From contig SXSI01000013.1 of the NCBI GenBank assembly GCA_005792285.1, positions 1 through 63,787 of the forward strand: a DNA stretch of 63,787 nt. The letters run 5' to 3'. The notes under the pieces are model-generated. The model ran no database searches. It saw nothing but the letters and a program-made list of their open reading frames with translations, and was not told the DNA's origin. Source of the stretch: Bacteroidota bacterium (GTDB taxonomy: Bacteria; Bacteroidota; Ignavibacteria; UBA10030; UBA8401). Position numbers and translations under genes: made by a program. Shown here piece by piece: positions 26,155 to 35,903 of this stretch (position 1 is its first letter; each line of letters begins with the position of its first letter).

Positions 26155-27087
26155 ATGATGTTCCGATTTGCATTAGTTTTATTTTTGTTGACGAGTAATA
26201 TTTATTCGCAGGAAGTTATTTTCAAAGTTAAAATTGATTCACAAAAAGTTGCAGTTGCAACTCCATTTGAAATTACTCTCGAAGCGGTTACAAGTGAAAG
26301 CATCTCTGTACAATTTCCGAAGTACGAACAACTCTCAAATGAATTTGAAATTCTAAATCAGGGAAAAGTTTTAATTACCGAAGAGAATAGAAAAATTAAA
26401 TTCACAAAAAAGTTAACTTTAATAAATTTCAAATTAGATTCGTTAACAGTTCCGCCATTCAGAATTAACTACTCAAAAAGTGGAGACAGCACAAAATATT
26501 TTACAGTTACTGATTCGCTGAAGTTAATTGTAATTCCTCCAACCTTAGATTCTGCAGCAACTTACAGGGATATAAAACCACCAATCGAAGTTCCCTTAAA
26601 ATGGAAAGATATAGCCGAATATAGTTTGTACGTTTTGGTTGCAATTATTTTGTGTTTGTTAGTTTATTATTTATTTAACAGAAAGAAAAAAATATTAATT
26701 GTTGAAGAAGAAAAAATAATACTTCCACCGGAAGTTATTGCGCTTCAGCAATTGGAAGAATTGGAAAAGGAAAAATTGATAGAAAAGGGTGAAGTAAAAT
26801 TATTTTATTCACGCATTTCGGATTTACTCAAAATATATTTTGAATCTCGATTTAGTTTTCTGGCAGTTGAACAAACTACAAATGAAATATTGTACGAACT
26901 GAAAGTAAAAATTCCTGATAAAGAATTATTTTCTGCAATTAAAGAACTTCTGCAAACTTCAGATTTAGTAAAATTTGCAAAATTAATTCCGGCAAATTAT
27001 GAGAGCGATACAATTATTCCAAAAACAAGATTGATTATTAATAAGACAGCACCAAAAATATCTGAGGAAGTTAAAAATGTGGAATGA
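26155..27087 (+). CDS. BatD/DUF4381-like membrane protein of the bat operon
   Basis: A 310-residue protein with an N-terminal signal peptide (cut near YSQ), a beta-rich extracytoplasmic part to about 155 with spacing like the BatD oxygen-tolerance repeat, one transmembrane helix at about 162-183 (YSLYVLVAIILCLLVYYLF), and a cytosolic helical tail. It occupies the place where Bacteroidetes bat operons carry a small uncharacterised membrane gene. Its TGA stop overlaps the batA start by 11 bp, so the two are coupled. Confidence 0.7.
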   Translation: MMFRFALVLFLLTSNIYSQEVIFKVKIDSQKVAVATPFEITLEAVTSESISVQFPKYEQLSNEFEILNQGKVLITEENRKIKFTKKLTLINFKLDSLTVPPFRINYSKSGDSTKYFTVTDSLKLIVIPPTLDSAATYRDIKPPIEVPLKWKDIAEYSLYVLVAIILCLLVYYLFNRKKKILIVEEEKIILPPEVIALQQLEELEKEKLIEKGEVKLFYSRISDLLKIYFESRFSFLAVEQTTNEILYELKVKIPDKELFSAIKELLQTSDLVKFAKLIPANYESDTIIPKTRLIINKTAPKISEEVKNVE

Positions 27088-28072
27088 TATTTATTTTGCA
27101 AATAAGTATTTTCTCTTATTGTTATTAATTATTCCAATTTTGGTTTACTGGCATTTTGTTTACAAAAAGAAAAGTATAAATGTAATTCAATATCCAACCT
27201 TACAAACGATACAAAATATTAAAGTTTCAATAAGAGAAAAGTTGCAAGATTTGCCATTTATACTTCGAACACTTTCAATTCTGTTTGTAATATTTGCACT
27301 CGCAAGACCGCAATCTACATTCAAAAGTGAAGTTGTTAAAACTGAAGGGATTGATATAATTCTTGCGATTGATATTTCGTCGAGTATGTTGGCAGAAGAT
27401 TTAAAACCAAACAGAATTGAGTCGGCAAAAAAAGTTCTTCAACAATTTATTTCACAAAGAAAAAATGACAGAATTGGACTTGTAGTTTTTAGTGGAGTAA
27501 GTTTTACACAATGTCCGCTGACTATTGATTATAGCATTTTACTAAATGCAATTCAAAATTTAAAAAATGGAATTATTGAAGATGGGACTGCAATTGGTTT
27601 GGGAATTGCAAATAGTGTAAACCGATTAAAAGAAAGTAAAGCAAAAAGTAAAGTAATAATTTTATTGACTGACGGTGTAAATAACAGAGGGGAAATCGAT
27701 CCTTTGACAGCAGCGGAAATTTCGCTCGAATATGGAATTAAAATTTATACAATCGCAACCGGAACTTATGGAACTGCTCCATATCCATTTGAAACACCTT
27801 TTGGCAGACAATATCAAATGGTGCCAGTTGAAATAGATGAAAAAACTTTACAACAAGTTTCAAAACGAACTGGTGGAAAATATTATCGGGCAACTGATAA
27901 TTCATCACTTAGAAAAATTTATTCTGAAATTGATAAGTTGGAAAAAAGTAAAATTGACATTCGTTCATATCGTCGTCATAAAGAATTATTTTATATTCCA
28001 CTTGCGATTGGATTAATATTATTATTTATAGAAGTAGCACTTTCGCAAACTTGGTTTAGGAGAATTCCTTAA
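27077..28072 (+). CDS. batA: BatA-like VWA-domain membrane protein
   Basis: A 331-residue inner-membrane protein: two N-terminal helices (about 10-25 and 60-78), an extracytoplasmic von Willebrand A domain with complete MIDAS (DIILAIDISSSM, with D-I-S-S-S near 98; the Thr in DGTAIG; LLTDGVNNRG), and a C-terminal helix before TWFRRIP. BatA and BatB are thought to form a complex with MoxR, originally linked to aerotolerance in Bacteroides. The batB start follows 2 bp after the stop. Confidence 0.9.
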   Translation: MWNDIYFANKYFLLLLLIIPILVYWHFVYKKKSINVIQYPTLQTIQNIKVSIREKLQDLPFILRTLSILFVIFALARPQSTFKSEVVKTEGIDIILAIDISSSMLAEDLKPNRIESAKKVLQQFISQRKNDRIGLVVFSGVSFTQCPLTIDYSILLNAIQNLKNGIIEDGTAIGLGIANSVNRLKESKAKSKVIILLTDGVNNRGEIDPLTAAEISLEYGIKIYTIATGTYGTAPYPFETPFGRQYQMVPVEIDEKTLQQVSKRTGGKYYRATDNSSLRKIYSEIDKLEKSKIDIRSYRRHKELFYIPLAIGLILLFIEVALSQTWFRRIP

Positions 28073-28073
28073 A

Positions 28074-29108
28074 ATGTTACAGTTTGAAAATAATATTGTT
28101 TTATGGCTGGGAATTATAATTCCAATATTAATTATTATTTACATTTTAACTTTAAGAAGAAGAAAATTATTTTCTGAAAAAATTTCAAAAACCTTATGGA
28201 ATAAACTTGAAGGGGATTTAAGTAAGTTTAAAAAACATTTGAAGTTTTTATTTTTAATTTTAGCTCTGTTACTTTTTATACTTGCACTTGCAAATCCATT
28301 AAGAGGAACCAAACTTGAAGAAGTGAAACAAGAAGGAATGGATATTTTTATTGCACTCGATGTTTCGCTTTCAATGACAGCAGAAGATGTTGCGCCGAAT
28401 AGAATTGAGAAAGCAAAATTCGAAATAAATAAATTAATTGGAAAATTAAGTGGCGACAAAATCGGATTAATTATTTTTTCAGGAATGAGTTATATTCAAC
28501 TTCCTTTAACAATAGATTATAGCGCGGCTTCGATGTTTGTAGATGTTATCAGAATTGATGCTGTTCCAACTCCCGGTTCGATAATTGAAGACGCAATTAG
28601 ATTGGCGATGAAATCATTTTATCAGGAAAAGCCAGCACAAAAAGTTTTAATAATTATTACTGATGGCGAAAGTACTGAAGGTGATTCCTATAAAGCTGCC
28701 GAAGATGCTGCAAAAGATGGAGTTATGATTTATACAATTGGAATTGGAACGCAGGATGGAACGCCTATGCCTATATTTGATCAATATGGAAAAAAAGATT
28801 TTAAACGCGATCGATCAGGCAATATTGTTTTAACAAAATTGGATGAAACTGGATTAATCCAAATTGCAAATTTAGGTGGTGGTAAATATATTAATTCCAA
28901 AACAAATGTTGATGGTTTAGATGAAATATTTAAAGATTTGAATAAATTACAGAAAAGAGAATTTGGCCAAAAAATGTTCACAGAATATGAAACTGAGTTT
29001 CAGTATTTTGGATTTGTTGGATTATTATTTTTGCTCATTGAGTTCTTTATGAATGAGAAAAAATCAAGTTGGATTCGGAAGTTAACTTTTAAAAAGAACA
29101 CAGATTAA
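28074..29108 (+). CDS. batB: BatB-like VWA-domain membrane protein
   Basis: A 344-residue paralogue of BatA with the same plan: N-terminal helices, a VWA domain with MIDAS DVSLSM (DIFIALDVSLSMTAEDVAPN), IITDGESTEGDSYKAAEDA, and a C-terminal helix (FVGLLFLLIEFFMN). The two VWA proteins share EDxxPNRIExAK after the MIDAS Ser, consistent with ancient duplication. It lies in the middle of the bat operon, with batC starting 5 bp later. Confidence 0.9.
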   Translation: MLQFENNIVLWLGIIIPILIIIYILTLRRRKLFSEKISKTLWNKLEGDLSKFKKHLKFLFLILALLLFILALANPLRGTKLEEVKQEGMDIFIALDVSLSMTAEDVAPNRIEKAKFEINKLIGKLSGDKIGLIIFSGMSYIQLPLTIDYSAASMFVDVIRIDAVPTPGSIIEDAIRLAMKSFYQEKPAQKVLIIITDGESTEGDSYKAAEDAAKDGVMIYTIGIGTQDGTPMPIFDQYGKKDFKRDRSGNIVLTKLDETGLIQIANLGGGKYINSKTNVDGLDEIFKDLNKLQKREFGQKMFTEYETEFQYFGFVGLLFLLIEFFMNEKKSSWIRKLTFKKNTD

Positions 29109-29112
29109 TTAA

Positions 29113-29808
29113 GTGAAAAAATTATTTTTAATAATATTGAATATTTCGGCATTTAGTTTTACAGATGCTCAATCACTTCGATCTATTATTTCAAATGGAA
29201 ATGATATTTACAAAAACGAAAAATATTCTGATGCTGAAGTTGAATATTTAAAAGGAATTGAGAAAGGGAAGGATGAAGTTTATGGTTACTTTAATCGTGG
29301 AAATACTTTACTAAAACAAAATAAAGATTCAGTTGCCGAAAAAGAATATTTAACTGCCTTAACAAAAACTGAAAATAAAAATTTCAAAAGTCAAATTAAT
29401 TATAACATCGGTAATGTAGAGATGAAAAATAATAATTATGAAAAAGCAGTTGAACATTACAAGCAATCACTTCGACTTAATCCAAATGATGAAGATGCAA
29501 GGTATAATTTAGGTTATGCATTGAAACAAATTCAAATAGTAAAAAAAGATTCTTCAGAAAAGAAGAATGATAAAAAAGAGAACAAAGAAAATAAAAAAGA
29601 AAAACAAGATCAAAAAAATCAACAACAAGATCAGCAAAAACAGAATCAATCTGAACAACGAAAAGAACAACCTCAAGCAAAAAAATCGAACATTACAAAA
29701 GAGAGTGCTGAAAGAATTTTACAAGCGATAAACGAAAATGAAAAAGATGTTCAGAAGAAATTAAAAAAGCGAACTGCTGTTAGAATTGACGTTGAAAAAG
29801 ATTGGTAA
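29113..29808 (+). CDS. batC: BatC-like TPR protein (GTG start)
   Basis: A 231-residue exported TPR protein. It has GTG as initiator at 29113 and a signal peptide ending near DAQS. At least three TPR helix pairs lie between about 25 and 140 (IYKNEKYSDAEVEYLKGIE, FNRGNTLLKQNKDSVAEKEY, HYKQSLRLNPNDEDARYNLG). A very Lys/Gln/Glu-rich low-complexity stretch follows at about 145-195, then a conserved basic tail (ERILQAINENEKDVQKKLKK). This is the usual BatC layout. It is presumably a periplasmic scaffold for BatA/B. Confidence 0.86.
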   Translation: MKKLFLIILNISAFSFTDAQSLRSIISNGNDIYKNEKYSDAEVEYLKGIEKGKDEVYGYFNRGNTLLKQNKDSVAEKEYLTALTKTENKNFKSQINYNIGNVEMKNNNYEKAVEHYKQSLRLNPNDEDARYNLGYALKQIQIVKKDSSEKKNDKKENKENKKEKQDQKNQQQDQQKQNQSEQRKEQPQAKKSNITKESAERILQAINENEKDVQKKLKKRTAVRIDVEKDW

Positions 29809-29815
29809 TATTTAA

Positions 29816-31615
29816 ATGAAAATTAACAGATTAATTATTTTAAATATTTTATTTAGTTTCATTCTCTTTTCACAGGATGCAACGTTTGTAGCTTCTGTTG
29901 ATAATAATTCGCCACAAGTTGGTGAACAAATGACTTTAACATTTACATTTAGTGGAAGTGGTGGTAAAAATTTTCATCAACCTGATTTAAATAATTTTTT
30001 TGTTTTAGGTGGACCAAACCAATCTACAAATATGCAATTTGTAAATGGAGTTGTTTCATCTTCATTCACAATTACTTATCAAATTCAAGCACGTTCTGAA
30101 GGAAAATTTACAATCGGAAGTGCGACAATTGAAGCTGGTGGAAAACAATATTCGTCTAATAATATTGAAATTGAAGTTCGAAAATCAATACAAAAACCAG
30201 CTTCGCCTCAAACAGGTTCGACTACTTTAAGCAGTGAAAATTTATTTCTTCGTGCAACAATTGATAAATCAAAAGTTTATGTTGGCGAGCAGATTACAAT
30301 TGTTTATAAAATTTATACACGACTTCGAATTTCAAATTATTCGATTAAAGCTTTTCCGGCAACATCTGGATTTTGGGTTGAAGAAATTCCGCAAACTCAA
30401 CAAATTCAATTAATAAATGAAGTTGTAAATGGCGTTCAATATCAAGTTGGTGAATTAAAACGGATTGCATTATTTCCAACACAATCTGGAATTTTAGAAG
30501 TAAAACCATTTGAAATAACCTGCCAAGTTCAAGTACAATCAAGACGCAAAACAAATGATCCGTTTGATATTTTTAATGATCCATTTTTCAATACAATGCA
30601 AACGCAAAATGTTCAAATAAAAAGTAATTCAGTAAAAATAAATTCAATCTCATTGCCGTTAGTTAATGTTCCAAAAAGTTTTTCAGGAGCAGTTGGTAAT
30701 TATCAAATGAATATTATAACTTCAAAAACAAAAACTGAAACAAATGAAGCAATAACACTTCGAATGAAAATTAATGGAACTGGAAATGTAAAATTAATTG
30801 AAACTCCGGAATTAAAATTGTCGAATGAGTTTGAATTGTATGCTCCGAAAGTTAATGACAATATTAATACCCAATCCAATCCGATAACAGGAACGAAGAT
30901 GGTTGAATGGTTATTGATTCCAAGATTTCCCGGAGATAAAAAAATTCCAGCTTATGCGTGGAGTTATTTTAATCCGTCGCAAAATAAATATGTAACAATT
31001 TCAAGTTCTGAAATTTCTTTAACAATTAAACAGGGGAGTAAAAGTGGTGCGCAAATTGGTAATGGTATTTCTAAAGAAGAAATTGAAATATTAAATCAGG
31101 ATATTCGGTTTATTATAATTTCAAATACATCTTTCACGGATATTGGTGAAAGTGGAAAATCATTTACAACGCGAATGTTGTTATATTTTATTCCAGTTTT
31201 AGTTGCAGGAGGACTTGTTTATTTCAGAATAAAAAATGAAAAATCAAAATTTTATATTATTGATTATAAATCCAGAATAGCATCGAGAGTAGCAAAAAAT
31301 AAATTGAAAATTATTGAAAGTTATTTGAAGAGTGATGAACAAAATAAATTTTTTACTGAACTTTCAAACACGTTGACTTTGTATATTTGTGATAAGTTAA
31401 ATATTCCATTTTCTCAATTATCGGAAGTAGAAATTATAAAACAATTAAAAGAAAAAAATATAAATATCGAGTTAATAGATTCTTTTACAGCACTTCAAAA
31501 AAATTGTGAGTTTGCAAGATTTGCTCCTTCCGCAGAAATTAGTTCAACAAAAAATGAATTATATAATGAGTCAGAAAAAGTAATTTTCAAATTGGAAGAG
31601 GAATTAAATAAATGA
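29816..31615 (+). CDS. batD: BatD oxygen-tolerance family protein
   Basis: A 599-residue envelope protein: signal peptide (to about 20, LFSQ), repeated beta-sandwich modules beginning ATFVASVDNNSPQVGEQMTLTFTFSG (the BatD signature, with a second VYVGEQITIVYKIYTRL), a transmembrane helix near 455-472 (MLLYFIPVLVAGGLVYF), and a cytosolic helical C-terminal part. Its TGA stop overlaps the batE ATG (ATGA), so the pair is translationally coupled. This is another regular use of TGA as stop in this genome. Confidence 0.92.
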   Translation: MKINRLIILNILFSFILFSQDATFVASVDNNSPQVGEQMTLTFTFSGSGGKNFHQPDLNNFFVLGGPNQSTNMQFVNGVVSSSFTITYQIQARSEGKFTIGSATIEAGGKQYSSNNIEIEVRKSIQKPASPQTGSTTLSSENLFLRATIDKSKVYVGEQITIVYKIYTRLRISNYSIKAFPATSGFWVEEIPQTQQIQLINEVVNGVQYQVGELKRIALFPTQSGILEVKPFEITCQVQVQSRRKTNDPFDIFNDPFFNTMQTQNVQIKSNSVKINSISLPLVNVPKSFSGAVGNYQMNIITSKTKTETNEAITLRMKINGTGNVKLIETPELKLSNEFELYAPKVNDNINTQSNPITGTKMVEWLLIPRFPGDKKIPAYAWSYFNPSQNKYVTISSSEISLTIKQGSKSGAQIGNGISKEEIEILNQDIRFIIISNTSFTDIGESGKSFTTRMLLYFIPVLVAGGLVYFRIKNEKSKFYIIDYKSRIASRVAKNKLKIIESYLKSDEQNKFFTELSNTLTLYICDKLNIPFSQLSEVEIIKQLKEKNINIELIDSFTALQKNCEFARFAPSAEISSTKNELYNESEKVIFKLEEELNK

Positions 31616-32352
31616 AAAATCTAATTTTATTTTTCATTTTATTTTCAATTTTAGATGCGAAAGAAACTAATCTTAATTTCCAGAATGGGAATAAGTTTTA
31701 TATCGAAAAAAAATATAGTGATGCAATTAAAGAATATGAAGCAATTCTATCATTGGGAATTGAAAGTCCGGAAGTTCATTTTAATATTGCCAATTCTTAT
31801 TTTAAAAATAACAATTTAGGAAAGGCGATTCTTCATTTTGAGAAAGCAAATAAATTAGATAGGGATAATGAAGATATACTTTTTAATTTACAATATGCTC
31901 AAGCTAAAAGAATTGATAAAATCGATTTGATTCCTGAATTTTTTTTAAAAACTTGGTTACTGAAGATCAACAACATATTTTCTTCAGGAATCGGATTCAT
32001 AATAATGTATCTTGGTTTTCTATTTGGATTAATATTTTTAACGGTTGTTTATTATTATTCATCATTAAATAGAAAAGTATTTTTTGTTGGAATAATTTTA
32101 TCTCTACTTTCTTTTTGTACAATATTAATTTATGAATATGGTGAATCAGAAAAATCATCAAAAGTTGAAGGAATAATTACAACTTCGATTGTAAATATTA
32201 AACTATCACCAGTTCGAGATTCGGAAGATGCATTTTTATTACACGAAGGAACAAAATTTATTTTACTCGATAATGTTGGCGATTGGTTTAAAATACAATT
32301 ATCCGACGGAAAAATTGGTTGGATTGAATCTACAAACTTTGGAAAAATATAA
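31612..32352 (+). CDS. batE: BatE-like TPR/SH3 membrane protein
   Basis: A 246-residue protein: signal peptide, two TPR repeats at about 25-90 (FYIEKKYSDAIKEYEAILSLG, SYFKNNNLGKAILHFEKANKLD), two transmembrane helices (about 118-142 and 150-170), and a C-terminal bacterial SH3 domain (about 185-245) ending DGKIGWIESTNFGKI. This matches BatE. It closes the bat operon, and transketolase follows 3 bp later and may share the transcript. Confidence 0.86.
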   Translation: MKNLILFFILFSILDAKETNLNFQNGNKFYIEKKYSDAIKEYEAILSLGIESPEVHFNIANSYFKNNNLGKAILHFEKANKLDRDNEDILFNLQYAQAKRIDKIDLIPEFFLKTWLLKINNIFSSGIGFIIMYLGFLFGLIFLTVVYYYSSLNRKVFFVGIILSLLSFCTILIYEYGESEKSSKVEGIITTSIVNIKLSPVRDSEDAFLLHEGTKFILLDNVGDWFKIQLSDGKIGWIESTNFGKI

Positions 32353-32355
32353 TTT

Positions 32356-34362
32356 ATGACAACTGCAGAATTAGATCAACTTTGTATCAGAACCATCCGA
32401 ACACTTTCAATTGATGGCGTACAGAAAGCAAAATCGGGACATCCTGGAATGCCAATGGGCTGCGCGCCGATGGCGTATGTTTTGTGGTCGAGATTTCTTT
32501 CGCACAATCCACCAAATTCGGAATGGATAAATCGCGACAGATTTGTACTTTCTGCGGGACATGGTTCGATGTTGCTTTACAGTTTGTTGCATTTATTTGG
32601 ATATGGTTTAACAATCGATGATTTAAAATCTTTCCGACAATTTGGAAGTAAAACAGCTGGTCATCCGGAAAGACATTTAACAAATGGTGTCGAAACTACA
32701 ACTGGACCTCTCGGACAGGGATTTGCAAATGGTGTTGGAATGGCAATTGCACAAAAATTTCTTTCAGTAAAATATAATAAAAATAATTTTCCAATTTTTG
32801 ATTACAATATTTATGGAATTGTAAGTGATGGCGATTTAATGGAAGGTGTTTCATCCGAAGCAGCTTCACTTGGCGGTCATTTAAAATTGGGAAATATAAT
32901 TTATTTATATGATGATAACCACATTAGTATCGATGGAGATACAAATCTTTCATTTTCTGAAAATGTTGCAGCAAGATTTACATCGTATGGTTGGCACACA
33001 CAAAGAGTTGATGATGGCAATGATATTGATAAAATTAGTTTAGCAATTGAAAATGCAAAAAATGTAAAAGATCGCCCTTCAATAATTCAAATTCGCACAC
33101 ACATTGGATTTGGCAGTCCAAATAAACAAGATTCTGCAGATGCACATGGCTCGCCACTTGGTGAAGATGAAATCAAATTGACAAAACAATTTTATGGCAG
33201 TAACCCTGAAAAATATTTTGATGTCCCAAATGAAGTTTATGATATTTTTAATAAATTATCTTCAGAAGGAAAAATAAAAAAAGAAAGCTGGAAAATACTT
33301 CTTCAAAATTATTCTGAAAAATATCCAACTGAATATTCTGAATTAAAACAAATTTTGAATCCAACAAAAAATAACGAATGGGAAAAATCACTTCCAATTT
33401 TTACTGCTGAAAATGGAAATATTGCAACTCGTGAAGCGTCCGGAAAAGTATTGGATGCAATTTATTCGCACTTCCCAACGTTAATTGGTGGTTCCGCAGA
33501 TTTAACTCCGTCGAATAATACGAAACCAAAAAGTTCTGAAAATTTTCAATCGAATAATTATGGAGGAAGATATTTAAGATTCGGTGTGCGTGAACATGCA
33601 ATGGGTTCAATTTGTAATGGTATCGCTTTAACAAATGGTATGATTCCATATTGTGGTACATTTTTAATTTTTTCAGATTATATGCGTCCTGCAATTCGGT
33701 TGGCAGCTTTAATGGGATTAAAAGTAATTTATATTTTTACTCACGATAGTTTTGCACTCGGAGAAGATGGTCCGACTCATCAACCAGTTGAACAGTTAAC
33801 AAGTTTGCGTGCAATTCCAAATCTCAAAGTTTTGAGACCCTCTGATGCAAATGAAACTGTTGAAGCGTGGAGTTTCGCATTGAATTATAAAAATGGTCCA
33901 GTCGCATTAATTCTTACTCGACAAAAAACTAATTTTATTGATAGAACAAAATATTTCTCACAAAAAAATTTATATCGTGGTGGATATATTCTTGCTGAAA
34001 ATAATTCTCAACCGGAATTAATTTTAATTGCAACTGGCTCTGAAGTTGGAATTACAATAAAAGCATTTGAAGTATTGTCGAATGAGAATTATAAAATCCG
34101 AGTTGTCGCAATGCCATCGATTGAATTATTTGAAGAGCAAGATGAAGTTTATCGTGAATCTGTTTTACCTTCAAATATTAAAAAGAGAATTGTAATCGAA
34201 GCGGGATCGTCGCAATGTTGGTATAAATATGTTTCTTCAAAAGAACAAATGATAACATTAGATCATTTTGGAGCTTCAGCGCCGGGAGAAATTATAATGA
34301 AAGAATTTGGATTTACTGCTGAAAATATAATCATCAAATCGAAAAAATTATTATCAACTTAA
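32356..34362 (+). CDS. tkt: transketolase
   Basis: A 668-residue thiamine-diphosphate enzyme of the pentose-phosphate/Calvin pathways. Motifs: [58 protein letters not shown]-binding [20 protein letters not shown] with the downstream Asn/His ([11 protein letters not shown]), [14 protein letters not shown] in the Pyr domain, and the transketolase-specific C-terminal domain. The length is full. It is followed by a terminator, which marks the end of the bat-tkt transcription unit. Confidence 0.96.
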   Translation: MTTAELDQLCIRTIRTLSIDGVQKAKSGHPGMPMGCAPMAYVLWSRFLSHNPPNSEWINRDRFVLSAGHGSMLLYSLLHLFGYGLTIDDLKSFRQFGSKTAGHPERHLTNGVETTTGPLGQGFANGVGMAIAQKFLSVKYNKNNFPIFDYNIYGIVSDGDLMEGVSSEAASLGGHLKLGNIIYLYDDNHISIDGDTNLSFSENVAARFTSYGWHTQRVDDGNDIDKISLAIENAKNVKDRPSIIQIRTHIGFGSPNKQDSADAHGSPLGEDEIKLTKQFYGSNPEKYFDVPNEVYDIFNKLSSEGKIKKESWKILLQNYSEKYPTEYSELKQILNPTKNNEWEKSLPIFTAENGNIATREASGKVLDAIYSHFPTLIGGSADLTPSNNTKPKSSENFQSNNYGGRYLRFGVREHAMGSICNGIALTNGMIPYCGTFLIFSDYMRPAIRLAALMGLKVIYIFTHDSFALGEDGPTHQPVEQLTSLRAIPNLKVLRPSDANETVEAWSFALNYKNGPVALILTRQKTNFIDRTKYFSQKNLYRGGYILAENNSQPELILIATGSEVGITIKAFEVLSNENYKIRVVAMPSIELFEEQDEVYRESVLPSNIKKRIVIEAGSSQCWYKYVSSKEQMITLDHFGASAPGEIIMKEFGFTAENIIIKSKKLLST

Positions 34363-34419
34363 CTTAGTCAAGTCAGAAAAAAAATAAATCTTTTTAAAAT
34401 TCTAAATATTTGAATTAAA

Positions 34420-34450
34420 GGTAACAATATTGTAATTGTTGCCTTTTTTT
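34420..34450 (+). terminator. intrinsic terminator after transketolase
   Basis: GGTAACAAT (34420-34428) pairs with ATTGTTGCC (34435-34443) with one T-G pair, followed by seven T. It lies 58 bp after the tkt stop and isolates the next cluster transcriptionally. Confidence 0.8.
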
Positions 34451-34474
34451 ATTTAAGTACTTACGATTTTTATC

Positions 34475-34490
34475 TGTGATATAGATTACA
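34475..34490. promoter_or_regulatory. CRP/FNR-like palindrome upstream of the CsgG-cyclase cluster
   Basis: TGTGA-TATAGA-TTACA matches TGTGA-N6-TCACA at 9 of the 10 defined bases. It lies 57 bp upstream of the preferred start at 34548. TATACA at 34515-34520 could be a -10 box, which would place the site near -44, close to a class II activator position. This is motif evidence only. Confidence 0.45.
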
Positions 34491-34547
34491 TGAATAAGAA
34501 CGTACCTTGATTTGTATACAAAAATTGAGCAATATGCACATGTAAAA

Positions 34548-35903
34548 ATGAGCAAAAAGTTAAATATAAGCTGGCAAATAATTCTAATTTCTACTTCATT
34601 ATTTATTGCAGGATGTGCTCCTACAATTTATGATGTTCTTTCACAAAAACTTGATGAAGGAAAGAACGATGAAGTTATCAGCGAATTGCGAGAATCTCTC
34701 ATAAAAAATTCCGGAGATCCGCAGATTGTAAAGTTTATGGGAGTTGCACTTTATAACAAAAAATATTACTCCACAGCTCTCCCTTACTTTGAACGAGTTT
34801 ATAAAATGGATCCTGAAGATGATCAGAATATTTATTATCTCGCTGCTAGTTATGAAGCAGTAATTGAATATCCGCAAGCAATACAATTTTACAGACGTTA
34901 TAATGAGATGACAATTTTTGGAGAATATCGTGAACATGTTGAGGCACGAATGAAACTTCTCCACAAAAGCCAGATGGAAATGGATGCTAAAAAAGCATTA
35001 CTCGAAGAATCGATGCTTGATGTAGATAGAATTCCACTTAACACAATTGCAGTGTTAAATTTTGAAAATAAAAGTGGAAAGAAAGAATTAGATCCACTTC
35101 AAAAAGGTCTCGCCGAAATGACAATTACAGATCTTTCAAAAGTAAAAGCATTAAAAGTAGTTGAACGAGTTCGACTACAAAAATTAGTTGAAGAAATGAA
35201 TTTTGGAGAAACAGGTTTAGTTGATGACGCAACTGCTCCGAGAATTGGTAAATTACTCGGCGCTTCTAAATTAGTGAAAGGATCTTATTTTGATTTATCA
35301 AATGATGAAGTTAGAATTGATGCACTAATTGCGCAAACTCGAACCGGAAGTTTAATTGGAACTACAGACATCTCAGGAAAGACAACCGGATTTTTCCGTT
35401 TACAAAAAGAACTTGTCTTTAAAATAATTGAAGAATTAAATATTAAAATTTCCGATTCTGAAAGAGAAGCAATACTTACAATCCCAACTGAAAATATGTT
35501 TGCATTTTTACAATTCTCACAAGGAATTGATTTCGAAGATAAAGGAATGTATAACCAAGCGATTGTATCTTATACTGCTGCTGTTCAAGCTGATCCAAAA
35601 TTTTCTCAAGCAGGTGCAAATTTATCTTCTGCGAAACAAACTTCAAATATTATTTCAACTTCAAGTTCATCAACTACATCAACTCGATCTTCCAGTGGAA
35701 GAGGTTCAGGAATTTCTACAACAACTCCACCACCACCACCAAATAGTGCTTCAACAAAAGATGTGTTGAATAGTGTAAGTGATCGTGCAAATACTTCACA
35801 AGGAAATGCTTCAAGTGGATTTACATCAACTCCTGGTTCAACTCAAGGCCCACCATCGGTTTTAACAAATCCGTTACCAGCACCACCAAGACCGCCACTA
35901 TAA
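34548..35903 (+). CDS. CsgG/TPR lipoprotein
   Basis: A 451-residue lipoprotein. ATG 34548 is chosen because it puts a proper signal before the lipobox LFIAGC; an in-frame TTG at 34512 adds 12 residues. Residues about 28-130 are TPR-like (FMGVALYNKKYYSTALPYFERVYKMDPEDDQ). Residues about 165-320 form a CsgG-type domain (NTIAVLNFENKSGKKELDPLQKGLAEM, KVVERVRLQKLVEEMNF, IGKLLGASKLVKGSYF, GTTDISGKTTGFF), then another TPR, and a Ser/Thr/Pro-rich tail ending in polyproline. CsgG forms outer-membrane channels for curli. Here the domain may build a related ring. The gene overlaps the next gene by one base (TAATG). Confidence 0.83.
   Translation: MSKKLNISWQIILISTSLFIAGCAPTIYDVLSQKLDEGKNDEVISELRESLIKNSGDPQIVKFMGVALYNKKYYSTALPYFERVYKMDPEDDQNIYYLAASYEAVIEYPQAIQFYRRYNEMTIFGEYREHVEARMKLLHKSQMEMDAKKALLEESMLDVDRIPLNTIAVLNFENKSGKKELDPLQKGLAEMTITDLSKVKALKVVERVRLQKLVEEMNFGETGLVDDATAPRIGKLLGASKLVKGSYFDLSNDEVRIDALIAQTRTGSLIGTTDISGKTTGFFRLQKELVFKIIEELNIKISDSEREAILTIPTENMFAFLQFSQGIDFEDKGMYNQAIVSYTAAVQADPKFSQAGANLSSAKQTSNIISTSSSSTTSTRSSSGRGSGISTTTPPPPPNSASTKDVLNSVSDRANTSQGNASSGFTSTPGSTQGPPSVLTNPLPAPPRPPL

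Noticed and set aside
35640-35900. Ser/Thr/Pro-rich 3' part of the CsgG lipoprotein as a separate repeat element
   Set aside because: It is in frame and simply encodes a low-complexity tail. No DNA-level repeat unit is evident.
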